Assembly: GCA_903931645.1 (NCBI GenBank)
Contig: CAIZDF010000486.1
Location: 1 to 11,200, forward strand
Direction: 5' to 3'
Origin: an uncultured Tolumonas sp.
GTDB lineage: Bacteria > Pseudomonadota > Gammaproteobacteria > Enterobacterales > Aeromonadaceae
DNA: 11,200 nucleotides
Of the stretch, positions 6,986 through 11,200 are shown in pieces. Below the pieces are notes generated by a model. That model made no database searches. It had not been told where the DNA came from and saw only the letters and a program-made list of their open reading frames with translations. Position 1 is the stretch's first letter; each line of letters opens with the position of its first letter. The position numbers and the translations under genes were made by a program.

Positions 6986-7354
6986 ATGTTAACACGTAAA
7001 CAAGCTCTGCTGACGGTAGCTCTGATGACCGGTTTACCATTGGCCAGCTGGGCAGCAACACAAGCTACAACGTCAGCTGCTGCACCGACCGCACCAATGG
7101 TGCAACCTTGCCCATTTGGTGGTCCGGATGCAGATGGTGATGGCATGATGCGTCACGGTAAAATGATGAAAGGCCATGAAGCTGGTGCTCAACGTGGTAT
7201 GCACATGATGGACACTGAAGCATTGCAAAAACAGCTGGATGAAATCAAAGACCCAGCCGTAAAAGCTAAATTTATCGATATGGTAAAAGCGCGTCTGGCT
7301 TTTGACCAAGCTCAGATCGAAGCAACCAAGACCTTCCTGGATAAACAGAAATAA
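6986..7354 (+). CDS. Small exported Met/His-rich protein, unrecognised family
   Basis: I do not recognise the family. The 122-residue product has a clear Sec signal peptide (basic start MLTRK, hydrophobic 7-20, likely cleavage after Ala23 in SWA-A), leaving about 99 periplasmic residues. After an Ala/Thr/Pro linker comes a lone Cys42, a DxDxDG stretch (Asp48, Asp50, Asp52) like the start of an EF-hand loop but with Lys at position 12, and then a Met/His cluster at 54-75 holding seven Met and three His. The cluster includes MxxH (54-57), HxxM (57-60) and MxxH (61-64), the motif type known from silver/copper-binding SilE. The C-terminal part (77-122) is predicted to be charged helices. The ATG follows AGAGGGGAA (6972-6979). 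It is divergent from a two-component pair and is a likely target. A Spy/CpxP-like chaperone role is an alternative, but no LTxxQ motif is visible. Confidence 0.85.
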   Translation: MLTRKQALLTVALMTGLPLASWAATQATTSAAAPTAPMVQPCPFGGPDADGDGMMRHGKMMKGHEAGAQRGMHMMDTEALQKQLDEIKDPAVKAKFIDMVKARLAFDQAQIEATKTFLDKQK

Positions 7355-7373
7355 TTCTACGATACCAGTCTTC

Positions 7374-9458
7374 TCACTGCTCTTCACCGCCATGCGGGAG
7401 GAGCAGTTGTTTTATCGCCAGCCGTAATTGCTGCGCCACGGCCTTTTGCCCTGCCAGCTGATGCTGTTGCGCCAACCAGACCCAATCCTTCCCTTGCCAA
7501 AACCGCTGGATCAATAACGCCGCCAACATCTCAGGCAATTGCGCCAATTCAGCACCATGCACCTGCATGGCCCGTAATACCGATGGCCAGCAATGATCAG
7601 GCGAACGGTGATGATCGGTAAACGCCAGCAGATCTTGTTGTTCCTGCCCGGTCAGTGGTTCCACTGTGGCTGATTGCAGCAAAGGCACAATAATCTCTGT
7701 CGATAGCTCCGATAAGCCATGGGCCAGCCAGACCGGTAATTGTCGCTGGAATTGCTGCTGCCATTGCGTCAATTGCAGTTGTAATTCCGGCCGTAACGCC
7801 AGCAGTAACACCGCGGCATGGCAACCGGTGGCGACATCTTTGCTTAAACCTAACCGCACCGCCTGCCAGCCTTGTTTACGCCAAAACCGCAGCACCTCGG
7901 GAGTCGCTGCGAACGAGCACCCCAGAAAATCGGCCTGCCCCTGATAATGTTGCGTTAACGCCGCCATAAACTGGCTGCCCAGCCCCTGTTGCTGACAGGC
8001 CGGATGCACGGCAATACGCATCACGCGCCGGTAACGGTAATTAGCTGCCGCCAGATAACCACAATGTGCCAGCAAGGTTTGCGGTAATAGTTGCCCGCGC
8101 GGACGCCGCCGTCCCGCCCAGATCTGCTCCGCCAGCGCACTGTCGATGGGCCCTTCGCGCATCAGCAACGCCACGCCATATAACGCGATGTCATCACGCC
8201 ACAGCCAGATCTCTATATCCGGGCAATCCAGCAACAACCGCAGATCAGTGGGTGAAGTCTGATAATGCGCCAACACCAGCAAACCAAACAGTTGCCGTAA
8301 CAGCGCTTCATCTTGTAATAGTTCAGCAGAACTCACTTGTTGCAGCGTGAACTTCGTTGATCGCGTTGCTGGCAACGGCGGGGCATCAGCATCCAGCAAT
8401 AAGATGTTCGCCAGCAACGGCTCCAGCGGATCGCTGATGGCCCAGCGCAGTGGTGTGGTTAAAGTGAGCTGTTGCCAGTGCGGCCAATGCGTGGCTAGCC
8501 AGCGGCACATGCGTAGCTCAAAACCATGCCCCGAACCTTCATAACCATGAATGGTGGTGGCATACACCAACCGTTGATATTTTTGCTGTAACTGGCGTAA
8601 TAGTGCCGCTGGGATCGCTGCCGCCTCATCAACCAGCAGCAGATCTAACGCAATATCCTGTTCCAGCAACATTTCCGGACTGTAAAAGCAAAGTGCCGGA
8701 TGCTGACCAGCATGTCGCAACAGCGTCTGTGCCGATTGTTGTGAGGGTGCTGTGACGACCAGCCGTTTACCTTGTACCAATAAATGGCGCGCCGCCAAAC
8801 CCAGTGCGGTTGACTTACCGCGCCCGCGATCAGCCATGATGACCAGCGGATAGGCTTTGGTCGCCAACGCACATTGCTCCACCGCCAGCATCGCCGCATG
8901 TTGCTCTGCACTCAGGCACCCGTCAGCATCAGCTGTTCTATGCCACGCCACAGTCGAGAATTCCGGCAATTCTGCCTGTAAATGATTGGCACTGAGATCC
9001 CAGTCCCAGACGTCAGGGTCAGCCTGTAACAAGCGCAACAGCCGCTGCAGGAAATGCGGGTAACAACGCGACATCTCTTCCGGCTGTGACACATAACGCC
9101 GGTGATCGGGGTCGGCAAAGATCGGCCAATCAGCCAACGGCGGCATCAGTAAGACCAACAATCCACCGGCACGCACTGCCCCCCCGACCGCACCTAAAAT
9201 CTCTGGCGATAACCCGGAAAAACCATTGACCACCACCAACGGATATTCCTGCCCCAGCCAAGGCATGGTGTGCTGCGATTTTTGCGGTAAACACTCAACT
9301 GGGCCATCACCCAGCCATAATGCGCCGCTTTGCCAAAGTGTCGTTGCCTTTTGCTGGCAAGCCGCCGCATTCCCCGTCAGCAATAACAACCGCCGCTCGC
9401 CACGACAGAGCAAACGCGCGGAACGTTCTGCAAGAGAGTCTTCGAATGGCTGAGGCAT
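7374..9458 (-). CDS. tmcA: tRNA(Met) cytidine acetyltransferase
   Basis: TmcA uses acetyl-CoA and ATP to make N4-acetylcytidine at wobble C34 of elongator tRNA-Met, protecting against misreading of isoleucine codons. The 694-residue protein (E. coli 671) has the family layout: an N-terminal domain (about 1-170), and a RecA-like helicase module with Walker A RGRGKST (211-217) and Walker B LLLVDEAAAIP (273-283), followed by HGYEGSGHGF (304-313). Next come the HYQTSPTDLRLLLD block (398-411), a GNAT acetyltransferase with the acetyl-CoA loop RIAVHPACQQQGLG (481-494), and a C-terminal tRNA-binding region rich in Gln and Leu. The ATG at 9458 has only a weak GGAA ribosome site about 6-9 bases upstream, consistent with low expression. 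It is divergent from gmhB and convergent with the Met/His-rich gene, leaving 19 bp between stop codons. Confidence 0.96.
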   Translation of the reverse strand: MPQPFEDSLAERSARLLCRGERRLLLLTGNAAACQQKATTLWQSGALWLGDGPVECLPQKSQHTMPWLGQEYPLVVVNGFSGLSPEILGAVGGAVRAGGLLVLLMPPLADWPIFADPDHRRYVSQPEEMSRCYPHFLQRLLRLLQADPDVWDWDLSANHLQAELPEFSTVAWHRTADADGCLSAEQHAAMLAVEQCALATKAYPLVIMADRGRGKSTALGLAARHLLVQGKRLVVTAPSQQSAQTLLRHAGQHPALCFYSPEMLLEQDIALDLLLVDEAAAIPAALLRQLQQKYQRLVYATTIHGYEGSGHGFELRMCRWLATHWPHWQQLTLTTPLRWAISDPLEPLLANILLLDADAPPLPATRSTKFTLQQVSSAELLQDEALLRQLFGLLVLAHYQTSPTDLRLLLDCPDIEIWLWRDDIALYGVALLMREGPIDSALAEQIWAGRRRPRGQLLPQTLLAHCGYLAAANYRYRRVMRIAVHPACQQQGLGSQFMAALTQHYQGQADFLGCSFAATPEVLRFWRKQGWQAVRLGLSKDVATGCHAAVLLLALRPELQLQLTQWQQQFQRQLPVWLAHGLSELSTEIIVPLLQSATVEPLTGQEQQDLLAFTDHHRSPDHCWPSVLRAMQVHGAELAQLPEMLAALLIQRFWQGKDWVWLAQQHQLAGQKAVAQQLRLAIKQLLLPHGGEEQ
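7376..7415 (+). terminator. Rho-independent terminator of the Met/His-rich gene, inside the end of tmcA
   Basis: On the + strand, ACTGCTCTTC (7376-7385) pairs with GAGGAGCAGT (7398-7407) with one T-G wobble. A bulged A follows, then CCGC/GCGG closes a CAT triloop (7391-7393). The stem totals about 14 bp and is followed by TTGTTTTAT (7407-7415). It starts 22 bp after the upstream stop codon. The same bases encode the last residues and part of the stop codon of the convergent tmcA. Confidence 0.75.
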
Positions 9459-9483
9459 AACGATTCCGTGGTGGTTTTTTTAA

Positions 9484-9520
9484 ATTGTATCCTGCCCCGC
9501 GACTGGAAATCCCCTACAAT
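9484..9520. promoter_or_regulatory. Back-to-back promoter candidates for tmcA and gmhB
   Basis: Two TACAAT hexamers (five of six to the -10 consensus) face outward: one on the - strand at 9489-9484 for tmcA, and one on the + strand at 9515-9520 for gmhB. Their -35 regions would lie in the shared 25-bp centre and overlap each other. Neither -35 is good (CTGCCC at 9492-9497 for gmhB; GGATTT at 9512-9507 for tmcA), so strength is uncertain. Confidence 0.4.
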
Positions 9521-9550
9521 AAGCAGCAGTGTAATTAATGAGGATAAATT

Positions 9551-10108
9551 GTGGCCAAAGTTGCGGTATTTCTGGATCGGGACGGCGTGATTAATCAGGA
9601 TACGGGTTATGTCGCTGCCGTGGACGATTTTCACTTTATTGACGGTGCGATTGAAGCATTACAATTGCTGAAGAAAAAAGGCTACTGCTTGGTATTAGTC
9701 ACCAATCAGTCTGGCATTGCCCGTGGTTTTTTCACCGAAAAACAATTTATGCACCTGACCGAATGGATGGACTGGTCACTGGCGGACCGTGATGTTGACC
9801 TCGACGGTATCTATTACTGCCCGCATCACCCTACAGAAGGTGAAGCACCTTACCGTCAGGTTTGTGACTGCCGTAAACCTGCACCGGGTATGTTGCTTGA
9901 CGCCGCCAAAGAGCTGGATATTGATCTGGCGAATTCCTATATGGTGGGTGACAAAGGTGCCGACATGCAGGCCGCTAAAGCGGCTGGTGTAACCCATAAG
10001 ATTCTGGTGCGTACCGGTAAAGCCGTCACCGAAGAAGCACAGGCGCTGGCCGATGAAGTGCAAGATTCACTGCTGACGTTTGCTAAATCAGTGCCGGCAC
10101 TTAGCTAA
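9551..10108 (+). CDS. gmhB: D-glycero-beta-D-manno-heptose 1,7-bisphosphate 7-phosphatase
   Basis: This cytoplasmic HAD phosphatase removes the 7-phosphate from heptose 1,7-bisphosphate in ADP-heptose synthesis for the LPS inner core. The 185-residue protein (E. coli 191) has the HAD motif I LDRDG with nucleophile Asp9 and Asp11, motif II VTNQSG (50-55), the zinc-binding loop with Cys90, His92, Cys105 and Cys107, Lys109 in CRKP, and motif IV GDK with Asp134. The stretch [24 protein letters not shown] is nearly unchanged from E. coli in its first 20 residues and beyond. Translation starts at GTG 9551, supported by GAGGA (9540-9544) and by the N-terminal alignment; no upstream ATG gives a better fit. 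In E. coli this gene precedes an rRNA operon, but none is visible here. Confidence 0.96.
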   Translation: MAKVAVFLDRDGVINQDTGYVAAVDDFHFIDGAIEALQLLKKKGYCLVLVTNQSGIARGFFTEKQFMHLTEWMDWSLADRDVDLDGIYYCPHHPTEGEAPYRQVCDCRKPAPGMLLDAAKELDIDLANSYMVGDKGADMQAAKAAGVTHKILVRTGKAVTEEAQALADEVQDSLLTFAKSVPALS

Positions 10109-10121
10109 TCGATAGTAGTAA

Positions 10122-10145
10122 TGCGTCGTTGATATCAACGGCGCA
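10122..10145. repeat. 24-bp near-perfect palindrome downstream of gmhB
   Basis: CGTTGATATCAACG (10127-10140) is a perfect 14-bp palindrome. It is flanked by TGCG (10122-10125) and CGCA (10142-10145), which also pair, leaving one T/G non-complementary pair (10126/10141) in 12. It has almost no loop and no T-run on either strand, so it fits a protein-binding site better than a terminator. It covers a TTGATA hexamer (10129-10134) that could be a -35 for the RNA candidate just to the right. Confidence 0.5.
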
Positions 10146-10162
10146 AAGATAAAAATCAGAAT

Positions 10163-10296
10163 ATGAATGCGGTAAAGGAAGGGATCACTTTTCATACCGC
10201 CAGAAATGACTTGAGCCTGCCAAGGCAAGCTCAATCGAATTACACACTATCCCGCTGCTTTCAACAGCTTATGACCGATGTGTCGGTTTCTTTATT
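10163..10296 (+). ncRNA. Candidate structured small RNA, or structured gmhB 3' UTR
   Basis: Three hairpins follow one another with no credible gene. Hairpin 1 (10169-10200) has GCGGTA/TACCGC outer arms, a 2x2 internal loop, an inner 5-bp stem with two G-U pairs, and a GGATCA hexaloop. Hairpin 2 (10211-10234) has TTGAGC/GCTCAA arms, one C/A mismatch, then TGC/GCA closing CAAG. The third (10274-10287) is ACCGA-TGTG-TCGGT followed by TTCTTTATTAT, like an intrinsic terminator. A possible promoter is TTGATA (10129-10134) with AAAAAT (10151-10156), spaced 16 bp, which would start the RNA near 10163. No known RNA family is recognised. The hairpins could equally be the trailer of the gmhB mRNA. Confidence 0.3.
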
Positions 10297-10297
10297 A
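10273..10297 (+). terminator. Weak intrinsic terminator candidate for gmhB or the RNA candidate
   Basis: ACCGA (10274-10278) and TCGGT (10283-10287) form a 5-bp stem, extended by one G-T pair, around a TGTG loop. The tail TTCTTTATTAT is T-rich but interrupted. The stem is short, so efficiency would be moderate at best. Confidence 0.4.
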
Positions 10298-10580
10298 TGT
10301 TTGGCATTATTATGCACATGCTGTGCGCGCCAGACGAAACCAATATACTTCGTTTTTCGCAATTTGCAAATTACCCAGCCATTTTCGTGATGTTGCTCAC
10401 TATATAAATCGTTGGCTGTGCTTCCTTAGCCGATAAATTCTCGCTCTATAAACACCAACTTAGCCTCATTTCACCGATATCGATGACTATTATTCGATCG
10501 CAATTGACGAACGGAAAAGGAGTGAATAGTCTTGGCGCATTACACCGTGATTTATCCTCTACCCTGATACGGAACTTACT
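10297..10580. other. Non-coding gap upstream of dsbA with small dyads
   Basis: No supportable gene lies here. Small structures seen are GCACA-TGC-TGTGC (10314-10326), the perfect palindrome AATTTGCAAATT (10361-10372), CAGCCA/TGGCTG (10376-10381 and 10413-10418), and CGATATCG (10475-10482). AT-rich TATATAAAT (10401-10409) and TATAAA (10447-10452) look like -10 elements but lack good -35 partners. I see no CpxR-type GTAAA-N5-GTAAA site, although dsbA is Cpx-controlled in E. coli. Confidence 0.5.
10504..10532 (+). promoter_or_regulatory. Possible dsbA promoter
   Basis: TTGACG (10504-10509) matches the -35 consensus at five of six positions. Downstream are AATAGT (10525-10530, spacing 15) or TAGTCT (10527-10532, spacing 17) as poor -10 elements. 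The strong -35 and closeness to dsbA are the only support. Confidence 0.25.
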
Positions 10581-11189
10581 ATGAAAAAACTGTTTGTGTT
10601 GCTGGTTGGTCTGTTGATTGCCCCTTTCCTGCAGGCTGCACCAGAATTTAAAGAAAATGTGAATTACGAAATTATTCGTCAGACCAACACGCCAAAACCA
10701 GAAGTGATGGAGTTTTTCTCGTATTTTTGTCCACACTGCTATCAGTTCGAACCGATTATGGCTGAATTGAAAAAACAGTTACCGGCTGATGTAGCTTTTA
10801 AACGCACACCCGTTGCCTTCCTGGGTAAAGAGATGGGCCCAGAGCTGCAACGAGCTTATGCGGTTGCTGACCTGCTGAAAGTAGAAGAAAAAGTAACACC
10901 TATGTTTTTCAGCCTGATCCACGCTGAGCAAAAAGCACCACAAAATCGTGCCGATGTACGTGCCGTGTTTGAGAAAGCCGGTTTGAACGGTAAAGATTTC
11001 GATGGTGCCGTAGACAGCTTCGCCGTAACCGGTATGGTCGCGCAATATGATCGCAGCACTGGCAGTATGAACATTCGTGCCGTGCCATCAACCGTGGTGA
11101 ATGGTAAATATCTGGTGAAAACCGAAGGTATCAAGAGCACTGAAGAATATATCGCGCTGGTGAAATATCTGCTGCAGAAAAAAGACTAA
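10581..11189 (+). CDS. dsbA: Periplasmic thiol:disulfide oxidoreductase DsbA
   Basis: DsbA oxidises cysteine pairs in exported proteins and is re-oxidised by DsbB. The 202-residue precursor has a Sec signal peptide (MKK start, hydrophobic 4-17, cleavage near Ala19/Ala20) and a thioredoxin fold with an inserted helical domain. The active site is Cys50-Pro-His-Cys53 in FSYFCPHCYQFE, the CPHC form typical of DsbA, and the cis-proline loop is Val168-Pro169 in RAVPSTVVNGKY. The length is normal (E. coli 208). The ATG has a weak GGAA site about 7 bases upstream. Unlike in E. coli, where rdoA/yihE lies directly upstream, the upstream neighbour here is a 472-bp gap after gmhB, so the gene is probably transcribed from its own promoter. 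The stop is 11 bp before the window end, so any downstream partner is out of view. Confidence 0.97.
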   Translation: MKKLFVLLVGLLIAPFLQAAPEFKENVNYEIIRQTNTPKPEVMEFFSYFCPHCYQFEPIMAELKKQLPADVAFKRTPVAFLGKEMGPELQRAYAVADLLKVEEKVTPMFFSLIHAEQKAPQNRADVRAVFEKAGLNGKDFDGAVDSFAVTGMVAQYDRSTGSMNIRAVPSTVVNGKYLVKTEGIKSTEEYIALVKYLLQKKD

Positions 11190-11200
11190 ACATCTGCTGC

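Noticed and set aside
10090..10101. 12-bp perfect palindrome AGTGCCGGCACT
   Set aside because: It lies in the last codons of gmhB (SVPAL), has no loop or T-tail, and is probably a coding coincidence.
10169..10192. GGATCAC stretch recalling the 3' end of 16S rRNA, next to gmhB, which precedes an rRNA operon in E. coli
   Set aside because: Only a handful of bases match, and no boxA, rRNA promoter or further 16S sequence is visible. It is a coincidence.
10332..10357. AGACGAA/TTCGTTT stem with T-run
   Set aside because: The T-run is mostly used up in the stem and the loop is AT-rich. It is too weak to call a terminator.
10163..10390. 75-codon open frame with a hydrophobic Cys/Leu stretch in the gmhB-dsbA gap
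   Set aside because: It has no Shine-Dalgarno before the ATG, unusual composition and no recognised similarity, and it runs through hairpins that look like RNA structure. It is kept only as a remote possibility.
10522..10584. Short GTG-started frame of 20 codons overlapping the dsbA start (CTATGA)
   Set aside because: The AAAAGGAG sequence touches the GTG, leaving no proper ribosome spacing, and nothing in the peptide suggests a leader.

Overview
The window is an ordinary-looking stretch of gammaproteobacterial chromosome at roughly 50% GC. The protein sequences are close to the Escherichia coli versions of KdgK, RNase II, GmhB and DsbA but clearly not enterobacterial. The gene set and divergence suggest Aeromonadales (for example Tolumonas or a relative); that placement is inferred from memory of protein similarity, not from a search. 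There is no phage, insertion sequence, CRISPR array, rRNA or tRNA.

Left part (1-2428, + strand): the 3' end of kdgK and a complete eda form a tight 2-keto-3-deoxygluconate / Entner-Doudoroff operon. A 112-bp gap follows, carrying an 11-bp inverted repeat whose arms resemble sugar-acid repressor operators, and then an mviM/yceM-like Gfo/Idh/MocA oxidoreductase. A bidirectional terminator separates mviM from the convergent rnb.

Middle part (2527-7354): rnb (RNase II, with an extra acidic C-terminal tail) lies on the - strand with its own promoter candidate. Upstream of it, on the same strand, is an OmpR/EnvZ-type two-component pair whose genes overlap by 11 bp. Divergent from the response regulator is a small exported protein rich in Met and His, with MxxH/HxxM motifs and a DxDxDG stretch. 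Their shared 186-bp control region carries three GTCTGT-type direct repeats. Together these look like a self-contained envelope- or metal-sensing module.

Right part (7374-11189): tmcA (tRNA-Met ac4C34 acetyltransferase) is convergent with the small Met/His gene. The last codons of tmcA lie inside a strong hairpin and T-tail that would terminate the opposing transcript. tmcA and gmhB (heptose bisphosphate phosphatase, LPS core) diverge from a compact promoter region. Between gmhB and dsbA (periplasmic thiol oxidase) lies a 472-bp gap with a near-perfect 24-bp palindrome, two further hairpins and a terminator-like stem. This is the best candidate in the window for an undescribed small RNA.

The protein-coding genes are mainly known families. 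The most interesting leads are the two-component/Met-His protein module, the structured gmhB-dsbA gap, and the paired operator-like repeat after eda.
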